From Azophilus sp964638775 (GTDB lineage Bacteria; Pseudomonadota; Gammaproteobacteria; Pseudomonadales; Azotimanducaceae), in assembly GCA_964638775.1 (NCBI GenBank), contig CAZWZH010000024.1, positions 1-37,726 on the forward strand: DNA of 37,726 nt. Direction: 5' to 3'. The notes under the pieces were generated by a model, which saw only the letters and a program-made list of their open reading frames with translations, had not been told where the DNA came from and did no database searches. A program made the translations under genes and the position numbers. Below, one piece after another: positions 8,520-17,273 of this stretch. Each line of letters begins with the position of its first letter. The first letter of the stretch is position 1.

Positions 8520-9845
8520 ATGCTGATTTATCCCCTCGCATTCCTGGTGACGCTGGGCGTTCTGGTCACCATTCACGAGCTGGGTCATTTCGTGGTGGCG
8601 CGCTGGTCGGGGGTCCGCATCGTGCGGTTCTCGGTGGGTTTCGGCAAACCCATCTGGTCCCGGTTCGACAGGCACGGCACCGAGTTCGCCCTGGCCGCCA
8701 TTCCCCTCGGCGGTTACGTGCGCATGCTTGATGAACGCGACGCCGATGCGGGCGTGGAAATCAGGCGCGGCGACGTGACCTACACGAAACTCAGCGTCTG
8801 GTGGCGCATGGCGATCGCCGTTGCCGGCCCCTTCGCGAACTTCGTGCTGGCGGCCGTCGCCTACTGGTGCCTGGCGGTTGCGGGCACGGTCAACCTCGTT
8901 CCCATGGTCGGCGAGCTGGAGGAGACGAGCCCCGCCTGGGAAGCGGGAATGGAAAACTACCGGGAGATCGTCGCCGTGGACGGCCAGCCGGTGAAGACCT
9001 GGCAGGAAGTGGTCATGGCCCTGTCCAACCGGCTGGGCGACAGCGGCGAGATCCAGCTCGGCGTGCGCGAGTTCGGCGATGACGCCGCCACCACCGTGGC
9101 TGTTCCCGTCCGCGATTGGCTCCGGGGTGTGGCGGATCCCGACCTGCTCGATTCCCTGGGCCTGGCGCCCGCCCACCTGGCGGTCGTCGGGCTGGTGCAG
9201 GCTGACGGGCCGGCGTCCCGCGGCGGCGTCGAGGTATGGGACCGCATCACCGCAATCGACGGGGCACCGGTCGAAGACTGGCCGGCCATGGTGGACGAGG
9301 TGCGGGCGTCCCCGGGACGCGCCACGGAATGGACGGTTGTCCGCCGGGGCGTGACGCTGATCCTGTCGGTGACGCCGGACAGCCGTGTGCTGGAAGACGG
9401 TACCGAAATCGGTTTCGTGGGTATCGGCTGGGCGACGAACCAGGTCCGCTACGGGCCGCTGGAAGCCGTTCCGAGGAGCCTCGCGGAAACCGGCTCCAAA
9501 ACCCTGCTGATGCTCGACCACCTGAAGAAGATGTTCGTCGGCGCCGTATCGGTGCGCAACCTGGGGGGGCCGATCACCATCGCCAAGGTAGCCGGCGATT
9601 CCGCCCAGGCCGGCTGGCGTGTCTATGTCGGAATTCTCGCGCTGCTGAGCATTTCGCTCGGTGTGCTGAACATGCTGCCCATACCCATGCTCGACGGCGG
9701 CCACGTTCTCTATTGCCTGGCGGAGCTGATCGGCCGTCGGCCGGTGCCGGAGCGGGTCCAGCTCGTCGGCGCCCAGGTGGGCCTGCTGGTGGTGGGCGGC
9801 ATCATCATGCTCGTTCTCATCAACGATATCGCGAGGTTCATGTAG
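8520..9845 (+). CDS. rseP: Site-2 intramembrane zinc protease RseP
   Basis: Cuts the membrane-spanning anti-sigma factor RseA after DegS, releasing sigma-E, and clears remnant signal peptides. The 441-aa product (E. coli 450) shows HELGH in the first membrane helix (H19, E20, H23), two periplasmic PDZ domains (about 115-190 and 215-285), and the third zinc-ligand motif NMLPIPMLDGGHV with its Asp near residue 392. Its C-terminus holds two more membrane segments. It sits directly upstream of bamA; the stop shares a base with the bamA GTG (TAGTG), so the envelope-stress protease and the outer-membrane assembly factor are co-translated. Confidence 0.95.
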   Translation: MLIYPLAFLVTLGVLVTIHELGHFVVARWSGVRIVRFSVGFGKPIWSRFDRHGTEFALAAIPLGGYVRMLDERDADAGVEIRRGDVTYTKLSVWWRMAIAVAGPFANFVLAAVAYWCLAVAGTVNLVPMVGELEETSPAWEAGMENYREIVAVDGQPVKTWQEVVMALSNRLGDSGEIQLGVREFGDDAATTVAVPVRDWLRGVADPDLLDSLGLAPAHLAVVGLVQADGPASRGGVEVWDRITAIDGAPVEDWPAMVDEVRASPGRATEWTVVRRGVTLILSVTPDSRVLEDGTEIGFVGIGWATNQVRYGPLEAVPRSLAETGSKTLLMLDHLKKMFVGAVSVRNLGGPITIAKVAGDSAQAGWRVYVGILALLSISLGVLNMLPIPMLDGGHVLYCLAELIGRRPVPERVQLVGAQVGLLVVGGIIMLVLINDIARFM

Positions 9846-12241
9846 TGGCCCGGGCGGTACAGACGGCGCGGCGGGCCTGGTCCGTTCTGGCGGTCGTCTG
9901 CGCGCTGCTGCTGCCGGCCGCCGGCTGGGCACAACAGGCGTTCACCATTTCCGACATCCGCCTGCAGGGGCTGCAACGCGTCTCCGCGGGAACCGTGTTC
10001 AACATCCTGCCCGTCCAGGTGGGCGATACCGTCGATGAAGTCGCGGTGCGCCAGCTCATGCGGCTGCTGTTCTCCTCCGGTTACTTCGATGACATCCGCA
10101 TGGCGCGCGACGACGACGTTCTCGTGGTCTCGGTGATCGAGCGCCCCGCCATCGAGTCCATCGAGATCGAGGGCAACAAGGCGATCAAGACCGAGGCCCT
10201 GCTCGAAGGCCTCACCCAGCAGGGGTTGAGCGAAGGCGAGATATTCAAGCAGGCGACCCTGGAGCGGGTCGGCCTGGAACTGGAACGGCAATACGTCTCC
10301 CAGGGGCGCTACGGCGCCTCCATCGAGACGAACATCGAGGAACTGCCCCGCAACCGGGTTGCCATCGGCATCGACATCGAGGAGGGAAAGACCTCGGGCA
10401 TCCGGCACATCAATGTGGTCGGCGCCACCATATTTCCGGAAAAGGAACTGCTCGAAGAGATGGAACTGCAGCACCCGGGCCTGTTCTCATTCTTCCGCAA
10501 CAACGACAAGTACAACCGCGAGAAACTCACCGGAGACCTCGAGAAGATCGAGTCGTACTACAAAGACCGCGGATACGTCGAGTTCGAGCTCACCTCCACC
10601 CAGGTGAGCATCACCCCCGACAAGCGCCAGGTGTACATCTCGATGAACGTCGAGGAAGGCGACAAGTACACCATCGACGAGGTCAATCTGCTCGGCGAGC
10701 TGAACGACGTGAAGCCTGAAGACCTGCGCCCGCTGATGCTGGTGGAGCCGGGGCAGGTGTTCTCGCAGGCCTGGTTGACCGCCACGGAGGAACGCCTGGA
10801 GGCGGCGCTGGGCAATTCCGGTTATACCTTCGCCAGTGCGGGCGGCATTCCCCGCGTCAAGGAAGGCGGCACGGTGAGCATCGATGTGGTGGTCGATGCC
10901 GGCAAGAGGGCCTACGTGCGCCGCGTCAGCTTCGCCGGCAACCGCGTGACCCAGGACGAGGTGATGCGCCGGGAACTGCGCCAGATGGAAGGCGGTTGGG
11001 CCTCCACTGCCCAGATCGACCTGTCGAAACTGCGCCTGGAACGCCTCGGCTACTTTCAGGCAGTGAACGTCGAAACCCCGGAGGTACCCGGCACGGACGA
11101 TCAGATCGACGTGAATTTCTCGGTGGAGGAACAACCCTCGGGCAGCATTTCGGCGACCCTGGGTTACAGCCAGGGATGGGGCCTGGTGGTCGGCGCCAAC
11201 TACCAGGAAAACAACGTGCTCGGCACGGGCAACAGCCTGGGCCTCGGCCTTTCGTACTCGAAATATCAGAAATCGGCCAACTTCAATTACTTCAACCCCT
11301 ACTACACCCTCGATGGCATCAGCCGGGGCTACAACGCCTATTTCCGCCGCCTCGACTGGGACGAGCGCAATATCGCCCGCTACAGCACCGATGCCTTCGG
11401 TGTGGGCGTGAATTTCGGCTTTCCCATCGGCGAGACCCAGCGCATCAACTTCGGCGGCTCAGTGGAACAGACATCCCTTACCGAAGGGCGCTTCCCGGCG
11501 CTGGAGATCAGCGAGTTCCTCGAGAAGAACGGCGACGACTTCCTGAATTTCAAGGCCAACCTGTCCTGGATCGGTTCCACGCTCAACCGTGGCCTGTTCC
11601 CGACCCGCGGCCGCTCCCAGACGCTGGCCCTGCAGGCATCGATACCGGGCAGCGACCTGCAGTTCTGGAAGGTTACCTACCGGGGCGAACAGTACTTCCC
11701 GTTCTTCGCCGGGCTGACGCTGCGCTTCCGCACGGAGCTTGGGTATGGCGGCGGCTACGGCAATACAAAGGCGCTGCCGTTCTACGAGCACTTCTTTGCC
11801 GGCGGCTTCGGCTCCATTCGCGGGTTCGAGCAGTCCACGCTCGGGCCGCGCACCACCAATCCCACCCACGACATCGACGGGAACCCCATCCCCGAGGGCT
11901 TTTTCCGCCGGGGCAGGGCCCGTGACGGAGACCCGTTCGGCGGCAACATGCTCGTCGAAGGAAGCCTGGAACTCATCCTCACCCTGCCCTTCGTCGAGGA
12001 GAACCGACAGTTCCGGCCGGTGATATTCGTCGACGCCGGCAACGTCTTCAACTCCAACTGCCCGGACGTCAGCCGCAACTGCTTCGGTTTCGATGTCAAC
12101 GAGTTCCGGTACTCCGTGGGCTTCGGCGTTACCTGGCTGACCGCCATGGGGCCCATGACCTTCGGCATCGCAAAGCCGTTCAACACCAGCGAGATCGACG
12201 AGAAGGAGTCGTTCCAGTTCGAGTTGGGCGTCGCTCGATAA
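9845..12241 (+). CDS. bamA: Outer membrane protein assembly factor BamA
   Basis: Central Omp85 component of the BAM complex, which folds beta-barrel proteins into the outer membrane. From the GTG at 9845 the product is 798 aa. It has a signal peptide (basic start, LAVVCALLLPAAGWA, then QQAFTISDIRLQGLQRV), five POTRA repeats to about residue 420, and a C-terminal 16-strand barrel. The conserved loop-6 motif is IRGF at about 658-661 within GGFGSIRGFEQSTLGPR. The final residues FQFELGVAR are not a standard Phe-terminated beta-signal. The open frame extends upstream through rseP, but homology starts at the GTG, which overlaps the rseP stop. Confidence 0.95.
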   Translation: MARAVQTARRAWSVLAVVCALLLPAAGWAQQAFTISDIRLQGLQRVSAGTVFNILPVQVGDTVDEVAVRQLMRLLFSSGYFDDIRMARDDDVLVVSVIERPAIESIEIEGNKAIKTEALLEGLTQQGLSEGEIFKQATLERVGLELERQYVSQGRYGASIETNIEELPRNRVAIGIDIEEGKTSGIRHINVVGATIFPEKELLEEMELQHPGLFSFFRNNDKYNREKLTGDLEKIESYYKDRGYVEFELTSTQVSITPDKRQVYISMNVEEGDKYTIDEVNLLGELNDVKPEDLRPLMLVEPGQVFSQAWLTATEERLEAALGNSGYTFASAGGIPRVKEGGTVSIDVVVDAGKRAYVRRVSFAGNRVTQDEVMRRELRQMEGGWASTAQIDLSKLRLERLGYFQAVNVETPEVPGTDDQIDVNFSVEEQPSGSISATLGYSQGWGLVVGANYQENNVLGTGNSLGLGLSYSKYQKSANFNYFNPYYTLDGISRGYNAYFRRLDWDERNIARYSTDAFGVGVNFGFPIGETQRINFGGSVEQTSLTEGRFPALEISEFLEKNGDDFLNFKANLSWIGSTLNRGLFPTRGRSQTLALQASIPGSDLQFWKVTYRGEQYFPFFAGLTLRFRTELGYGGGYGNTKALPFYEHFFAGGFGSIRGFEQSTLGPRTTNPTHDIDGNPIPEGFFRRGRARDGDPFGGNMLVEGSLELILTLPFVEENRQFRPVIFVDAGNVFNSNCPDVSRNCFGFDVNEFRYSVGFGVTWLTAMGPMTFGIAKPFNTSEIDEKESFQFELGVAR

Positions 12242-12458
12242 CCCCCGTCGAATCCGGCCGACAGCCGGGTGACCCGTGCGGCGGCCTGAGACGGCTTCGG
12301 AAAGGCGGCCGGTGCGCGGTGTCCTCGCTTCCCGGGGAAAGGCGGGTCAAGCCAGCCTGCCTGTTCTGATGTAGAATGACGCCCGGTACGAAAGTCGGCG
12401 AAACAGGCGGGGCGGGCTGGCATCAGGCTCTGCGCGGGACCAGAAGAGGAGTTGCAGT
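12242..12458 (+). promoter_or_regulatory. bamA-skp intergenic region with a possible promoter
   Basis: This 217-nt gap has no credible gene. A TAGAAT hexamer at 12372-12377 could be a -10 element for skp and the lipid A genes, but its -35 region is poor (GTCAAG about 20 nt upstream). TCTGA at 12365-12369 resembles a sigma-E -10, but no GAACTT-like -35 lies at the right distance, so I do not call it a sigma-E promoter. AGAGGAG at 12443-12449 is the skp ribosome-binding site. Confidence 0.3.
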
Positions 12459-13001
12459 GTGAACAACAGGCTGGCGGTCGAAATCACCGGATTGGCATTG
12501 TGCGGGTTCCTTCTCGCCACGCCGCTGGCGGCGGCGGAACTGGAAATCGCCGTTCTGGACACCCAGCGGGCCATCGTCTCCACCGAAGAAGCCCAGGCGC
12601 TGATGGAGAAGGCGCAGAACGAGCTTAAAGAGGAAGAGACCGAGGTCAATGCCCTGGGCGAGGAGCTTCTCGCACTGCAGCAGCAGATCGAGAAAGACGG
12701 CGAGATCATGAGCCCGAGCGAGCAGCGCCGCATCCAGAAGGAAATCGAAGACAAGCAGATCGATTACCAGTACCTGGTCAACAAGCTGCAGAAGCAACTC
12801 AACGACAAGCGGCAGGAACTGCTGCAGGTGATGGCGCCCAAGCTCAATGCCGTGCTCGAAGACCTGATTGCCCTGGAAGGCTACGACCTCATCATGGAGC
12901 GGGCCAACCTTCGCTACGTCAATCCCAAGCACGACATAACGCGCCGGGTTACCGAGAAACTCAACGAGAAGCGCGAAAAAACCGAAAATTCCGATTCGTG
13001 A
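12459..13001 (+). CDS. skp: Periplasmic chaperone Skp (OmpH family)
   Basis: Trimeric periplasmic chaperone that carries unfolded outer-membrane proteins from Sec to BAM. The 180-aa product starts with a signal peptide (ITGLALCGFLLATPLAAA), then the Skp core opening ELEIAVLDTQRAIVSTEEAQ. A long charged coiled coil follows (roughly 45-120, rich in E, K, Q), and the C-terminal strand segment is YDLIMERANLRYVNP. The GTG start at 12459 follows AGAGGAG at good spacing. It lies between bamA and lpxD, as usual. Confidence 0.92.
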   Translation: MNNRLAVEITGLALCGFLLATPLAAAELEIAVLDTQRAIVSTEEAQALMEKAQNELKEEETEVNALGEELLALQQQIEKDGEIMSPSEQRRIQKEIEDKQIDYQYLVNKLQKQLNDKRQELLQVMAPKLNAVLEDLIALEGYDLIMERANLRYVNPKHDITRRVTEKLNEKREKTENSDS

Positions 13002-13005
13002 CCCG

Positions 13006-14070
13006 ATGCGGGGGCGCGAGGGGGTTGACTCCCGCCAGAATCGTCCCAGGGCGTTCAGCCTCGGCGAACTGGCCGAACGCGTAGGCGGCGAGGTCGTCGG
13101 CGACCCGGCCATCGAGATCGAGGGGCCGGGCAGCCTGGCCGGCGCCCGGGCCGGGCAGATCAGCCACCTCTCCCATGACGCCTACCGGGACAAGCTCGCC
13201 ACCACCGGTGCGTCCGCGGTGATTCTAAGGCAGGATGATCTCGCCGGCTGCCCGACCAATGCCCTGGTCGTCGCCAATCCCTACCACGCGTTCGCCAGGG
13301 TCTCCCAGCTCTGGGACGATCCGCCGCCCCTTAATCGGGGAATACACCCGAGTGCCGATGTCCACCCCGGCGCCTCGATTCACCAGGCAGCCCGTATCGG
13401 CCCGAATGTGGTGGTGGGTCCCGATACCGAGGTGGCCCCGGGGGTTCGCGTTTATGCGAATGCCGTGATAGGCCCGCGCTGCAGGCTCGATGAGGACGTT
13501 CGGCTGATGGCGAACGCGACGCTGTACGCCGATGTCAAACTCGGGGCGCGAACCGTGGTCCATTCCAATTCTGTGATCGGCGCGGACGGCTTCGGCTATA
13601 CCCCGGACGCGAACGGGCGGCTGGAAGCCATTGCCCAGCTCGGTGGCGTGACGGTGGGCCGTGATGTCTCGATCGGCTCGGGGACGACCATCGACCGGGG
13701 CGCCATCGACGATACGGTGATCGAAGACGGCGTCAAGATCGACAACCAGGTGCAGATCGGGCACAACTGCCGCATCGGGGCGCACAGCCTCATCTGCGGA
13801 TGCGTTGGATTGGTGGGCAGCACAACCGTCGGCCGCCACTGCGTGCTGGCGGGCATGGTAGGTGTCGGCGGCGACCGTCCCATCGACATCTGCGACCACG
13901 TGACGGTGAGCGGGGTGACCCACGTGGCGGGCTCCATCACCGAGCCCGGCACCTATGCGGGCGGTACAATCCACGACAGGATACGCCCCTGGAAACGCAA
14001 TGCCCTACGTTTTCAGCGGCTCGACGAACTCTTCAAGCGCGTTACCCGGCTGGAGCGGAAGATCCGATGA
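13006..14070 (+). CDS. lpxD: UDP-3-O-(3-hydroxyacyl)glucosamine N-acyltransferase
   Basis: Third step of lipid A synthesis: transfers a 3-hydroxyacyl chain from ACP to the 2-amino group of UDP-3-O-acylglucosamine. The 354-aa protein has the N-terminal UDP-binding domain (FSLGELAERVGGEVVGDP), a left-handed beta-helix of hexapeptide repeats, and the catalytic histidine H253 in NQVQIGHNCRIG (E. coli H239). The C-terminus (RFQRLDELFKRVTRLERKI) is helical, as expected for ACP recognition. The ATG at 13006 adds about 14 residues before the conserved start; no better in-frame start is visible. It overlaps fabZ by ATGA. Confidence 0.94.
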   Translation: MRGREGVDSRQNRPRAFSLGELAERVGGEVVGDPAIEIEGPGSLAGARAGQISHLSHDAYRDKLATTGASAVILRQDDLAGCPTNALVVANPYHAFARVSQLWDDPPPLNRGIHPSADVHPGASIHQAARIGPNVVVGPDTEVAPGVRVYANAVIGPRCRLDEDVRLMANATLYADVKLGARTVVHSNSVIGADGFGYTPDANGRLEAIAQLGGVTVGRDVSIGSGTTIDRGAIDDTVIEDGVKIDNQVQIGHNCRIGAHSLICGCVGLVGSTTVGRHCVLAGMVGVGGDRPIDICDHVTVSGVTHVAGSITEPGTYAGGTIHDRIRPWKRNALRFQRLDELFKRVTRLERKIR

Positions 14071-14522
14071 ACCAAGGTCCACAGGAACCCCTAGACATCA
14101 AGAGCCTGTCGGAGTACCTGCCGCACCGCTACCCGTTCCTGCTGGTCGACCGGGTCACCGAGCTGGTGCGGGGCGAGCGTGTCAAGGGCTACAAGAACGT
14201 CACCGTCAACGAGCCGTTCTTCGCCGGCCACTTCCCGGATCATCCAATCATGCCCGGCGTACTGATCGTGGAGGCCATGGCCCAGGTGTCGGGGGTGCTG
14301 GCGATGGAGACCCGGGAAACCCCGCCGGTGGGCTCCATTTTCTACCTGGCGGGAATGGACAACACCCGGTTCAAGCGGCCCGTGGTGCCGGGCGACCGGC
14401 TCGACATGGAAAGCGAGTTGCTCGTGGAACGCCGTACCGTGATGAAATTCGCGTGCAAGGCCCATGTTGCGGGCGAGCTTGCCTGCGAGACGCAGATTCT
14501 CTGCGCGGCACGCACGTTGTGA
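14067..14522 (+). CDS. fabZ: 3-hydroxyacyl-[ACP] dehydratase FabZ
   Basis: Hot-dog-fold dehydratase of fatty acid elongation, converting 3-hydroxyacyl-ACP to trans-2-enoyl-ACP. The 151-aa product (E. coli 151) has YLPHRYPFLLVDRV (18-30) and the active-site segment GHFPDHPIMPGVLIVEAMAQ with H55 and E69. Its place between lpxD and lpxA links the split of 3-hydroxyacyl-ACP between phospholipid and lipid A synthesis. It begins in the lpxD stop (ATGA) and ends in the lpxA start (GTGA). Confidence 0.96.
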   Translation: MNQGPQEPLDIKSLSEYLPHRYPFLLVDRVTELVRGERVKGYKNVTVNEPFFAGHFPDHPIMPGVLIVEAMAQVSGVLAMETRETPPVGSIFYLAGMDNTRFKRPVVPGDRLDMESELLVERRTVMKFACKAHVAGELACETQILCAARTL

Positions 14523-15316
14523 GTTCCATCGACGCGCGGGCGATCGTCGACCCGGATGCGCGGCTCGGCGAAGACGTCGAAGTGGGGCCGTGGAGCGTCA
14601 TCGGCCCGGGCGTGGTCATCGGCGACCGCTGCCGCATCGGCACCCACGCCATCATCAAGGGCCCGACCCGCATGGGCGCCGGCAACCGGGTGTTCCAGTT
14701 CGCGACCCTCGGCGAGGAAACGCCCGCCCTGGCTTACCGTGGCGAGCCGACCGTGCTGGAAATCGGCGACGACAACGTCTTTCGCGAGGGCGTGACCGTG
14801 CATCGGGGCATGGTTCAGGGCCGGGGAAAGACCGTCGTGGGCAGCCACGGGCTCTTCATGGCCTATGTGCACATCGGCCACGACTGCCTGGTGGGCGACC
14901 ATGTCGTCATGGCGAACAACGCCTCGATCGCCGGGCACTGCACGGTGGGCGATCATGCCAACCTCGGCGGCTACGCGGGCGTGCCGCAGTTCCGCTATGT
15001 GGGGGCCCACACTCATGTGGCCGCGATGAGCCTGGTTCTCAAGGATGTGCCCGACTACGTTACGGCGGCCGGCAATCCGGCCTGCGCCGTGGGTATAAAC
15101 GCCGAAGGCCTGCGCAGGCGCTGCGCAGGCGCCGAAACCATATACGCTCTCAAGGAGGCGTTCAGGGTGGTGTTCCGGCTGGGCCTTACCGCCGACGAAG
15201 CCTGTGCGCGGTTGTGTGCGGATTATCCCGACTCGGCGGAGGTGGGGCGCTTCGTCGCATCGATCCGGGCTTCCGAGGTGGGCATCGTCCGGCCGCGTCC
15301 GGGCCGGCCGGAATAG
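14519..15316 (+). CDS. lpxA: Acyl-ACP--UDP-N-acetylglucosamine O-acyltransferase (divergent LpxA)
   Basis: First step of lipid A synthesis: acylates the 3-OH of UDP-GlcNAc. The 265-aa product is a hexapeptide-repeat beta-helix with the catalytic histidine H121 in YVHIGHDCLVG (E. coli H125), H118 and H140. Position and length fit LpxA. By hand alignment, several residues conserved in the family are changed: the usual DLKYxGE reads ALAYRGE (A70 and A72 for E. coli D74 and K76), and the usual AVHQF reads GVPQF (Pro for H160). It remains the only lpxA candidate in the operon. The GTG start lies in the fabZ stop. An 11-bp tandem repeat lies in the coding region at 15110-15131. Confidence 0.88.
   Translation: MSSIDARAIVDPDARLGEDVEVGPWSVIGPGVVIGDRCRIGTHAIIKGPTRMGAGNRVFQFATLGEETPALAYRGEPTVLEIGDDNVFREGVTVHRGMVQGRGKTVVGSHGLFMAYVHIGHDCLVGDHVVMANNASIAGHCTVGDHANLGGYAGVPQFRYVGAHTHVAAMSLVLKDVPDYVTAAGNPACAVGINAEGLRRRCAGAETIYALKEAFRVVFRLGLTADEACARLCADYPDSAEVGRFVASIRASEVGIVRPRPGRPE
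15110..15131. repeat. 11-bp tandem duplication inside lpxA
   Basis: CTGCGCAGGCG occurs twice head to tail (15110-15120 and 15121-15131), and each copy contains the palindrome CTGCGCAG. It encodes part of GLRRRCAGAE in LpxA. Because the unit is 11 bp, the second copy is read in a different frame, so gain or loss of one unit would shift the lpxA frame. Confidence 0.8.
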
Positions 15317-15385
15317 GGAACGGCGTGCTGCCCGGCGGGTGACGATGACCGCTCGGCAACGAATCCCGGATTCGGGCCGGAGAGC

Positions 15386-16558
15386 GTGACGGCCACCATC
15401 GGCATCGTTGCGGGCGAACCATCGGGCGACAAGCTTGGTGCGGGCCTGATGCGGGCCCTTCACCGACGCTACGACGGGTTGCGATTCACCGGCGTGGGTG
15501 GCAATGCCATGCTCGAACAGGGCCTGGAATCCATGGGCAGCATGGAAACGCTGGCGGTAAACGGCTTCCGGGATCCCCTGTTGAAGCTGCCGGGCATTCT
15601 GGGCCTGCTCGCGGACCTGCGCCGGCGCTTCCTTGCCGATCCCCCGGCCGTCTTCGTCGGCGTCGATTCCAATGTCTTCAACCTGCGCCTTGAACGCATA
15701 CTGAAAGGCCGTGGCGTTCCGACCGTCCACTACGTCAGCCCGTCGGTCTACGCCTGGCGCCGCGGCCGGGTGAAGCGCATCGGGCGGTCGGCAGATCGGC
15801 TGCTGGCCCTGTTTCCCTTCGATAAAGCCTGCTACGCAGGGACGGACACCGAAATCGTGTACGTCGGCCATCCGCTCGCCGATGCCATCGGCCCCGACGC
15901 CGGTGCCGAGGCCAATCGCCGGGCCGCGCGGCACAGCATGGGCCTTGCCGGGGACAAACCGGTGATCGCCCTCCTCCCGGGGAGCCGCATGGGCGAGGTG
16001 AGGCTGATGCTCGACTCCTTTCTGGAAGCCGCCGGGCTGCTCCTGGACTCGATCGACGGAGCGACCTTCGTGATTCCCTGCCCGTCGCCGCCTGTTGCGG
16101 AGATGGTGAAAAAGTCGCTGCTCGAGTGGCCGCAACTGCCCTGTTCGGTACATCCCGGCGACGGCCGGCTGCCCCTGACCGCGTGCGATGTGGCCCTGGT
16201 CAAGTCGGGCACGGGGACGCTCGAGGCGATGTTGCTGCGCAGGCCCATGGTGGTGACGTACCGCCTCGGGCCGCTGACGTGGTGGCTGGCCCGCCGGCTT
16301 GTCCACACGGACTTCGTTGCGCTGCCGAACCTGCTGGCCGGCCGGGCCCTGGTACCGGAACTTTTGCAGGGTGACGCGACCCCGGCCGCGCTGGCGGAAA
16401 AACTGCATTCGGAACTGGACAAATCCACTCGCCATCCAGATCATTTGCAGGCGTTTTCGGCATTGCACGAGCGCCTGCGCAGGAACGCCAGCGAACGTGC
16501 GGCCGATGCGGTGGCGGGCCTGTTGCCGAAGGCGAACGCGATGGAGCGCGGAACATAA
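15386..16558 (+). CDS. lpxB: Lipid A disaccharide synthase
   Basis: Glycosyltransferase family 19 enzyme that joins UDP-2,3-diacylglucosamine and lipid X to form the beta-1,6 disaccharide of lipid A at the inner membrane. The 390-aa product has the family's GEPSGDKLGAGLM (10-22), GVDSNVFNLRLE, HYVSPSVYAWRRGRVKRI, LLPGSRMGEV and the donor-site segment KSGTGTLEAMLLRRPMVV, followed by LPNLLAGRALVPELLQ. The start is a GTG at 15386 behind GGAGAG. It is separated from lpxA by 69 nt rather than overlapping it as in E. coli; I see no gene in that gap. Confidence 0.95.
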   Translation: MTATIGIVAGEPSGDKLGAGLMRALHRRYDGLRFTGVGGNAMLEQGLESMGSMETLAVNGFRDPLLKLPGILGLLADLRRRFLADPPAVFVGVDSNVFNLRLERILKGRGVPTVHYVSPSVYAWRRGRVKRIGRSADRLLALFPFDKACYAGTDTEIVYVGHPLADAIGPDAGAEANRRAARHSMGLAGDKPVIALLPGSRMGEVRLMLDSFLEAAGLLLDSIDGATFVIPCPSPPVAEMVKKSLLEWPQLPCSVHPGDGRLPLTACDVALVKSGTGTLEAMLLRRPMVVTYRLGPLTWWLARRLVHTDFVALPNLLAGRALVPELLQGDATPAALAEKLHSELDKSTRHPDHLQAFSALHERLRRNASERAADAVAGLLPKANAMERGT

Positions 16559-16649
16559 CCACGGCCGGAAAGACCCTGTTCGACGCGGGGGAAACATCCA
16601 GACGGTGCGATGAGGCAACCCGCCGGGAAAGGGGCGAAGGGGTACGGAT

Positions 16650-17273
16650 GTGGCTCAACTGACGGTCTTTTCCGGAAGCGGCAGGAATACCTGGGAGGCG
16701 CACCTGGCGGCGGGCGTCGACGAAGTGGGCCGCGGCCCGCTGGCCGGCCCGGTGGTGGCGGGCGCGGTCATCCTCGATCCCGAGCGGCCCATTGAAGGCC
16801 TGAGGGATTCCAAGCGCCTGAGCCCGGGGCGACGGAATGAGCTTTCCCTTGAAATCCGGGAGAGCGCCCTTGCCTGCGCGCTCGGGCGGGCTGAAGTGGA
16901 AGAGGTGGACCGGCTCAACGTGCTGGGCGCCAGCCTGCTCGCCATGCGGCGCGCGGTGGAGGCGTTGGGCGTGCGGCCGCGCATCGTCTACGTGGATGGA
17001 AACACCTCGCCGGCGCTGCGGGTGACCACGGTCGCCGTTGTGGGCGGTGACGACCTCCTGCCCCAGATCAGCGCCGGCTCCATCATTGCGAAGACGGCGC
17101 GGGATGCGGAGATGGCCGAGCTGGCCGGCGTCTTTCCGGGCTACGGCTTTGAATCCCACAAGGGCTATGCGACCCGGCAGCATCTCGACGCACTTGCCCG
17201 GCTTGGCCCCTGTGCGGCCCATCGGAACAGTTTCGCGCCGGTTCGCCGGGCGCTTGCGGAGGCAATGAGGTGA
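16650..17273 (+). CDS. rnhB: Ribonuclease HII
   Basis: Removes misincorporated ribonucleotides and RNA primers from DNA-RNA hybrids. The 207-aa product shows the DEDD active site: D24 and E25 in GVDEVGRGPLAGPVVAGAV, D116 in YVDGN, and the acidic GGDD (about 134). The conserved AKTARDAEM (148-156) and GYGFESHKGYAT segments follow. The GTG start at 16650 has GAAGGGG upstream. It overlaps dnaE by GTGA. The 91-nt gap after lpxB contains no recognisable feature. Confidence 0.95.
   Translation: MAQLTVFSGSGRNTWEAHLAAGVDEVGRGPLAGPVVAGAVILDPERPIEGLRDSKRLSPGRRNELSLEIRESALACALGRAEVEEVDRLNVLGASLLAMRRAVEALGVRPRIVYVDGNTSPALRVTTVAVVGGDDLLPQISAGSIIAKTARDAEMAELAGVFPGYGFESHKGYATRQHLDALARLGPCAAHRNSFAPVRRALAEAMR

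Noticed and set aside
9236..9844. Upstream open extension of bamA through rseP
   Set aside because: It is an alternative frame of rseP; the signal peptide begins at the GTG at 9845.
12343..12369. Sigma-E promoter before skp
   Set aside because: A TCTGA is present but no GAACTT-like -35 lies 16-17 nt upstream.
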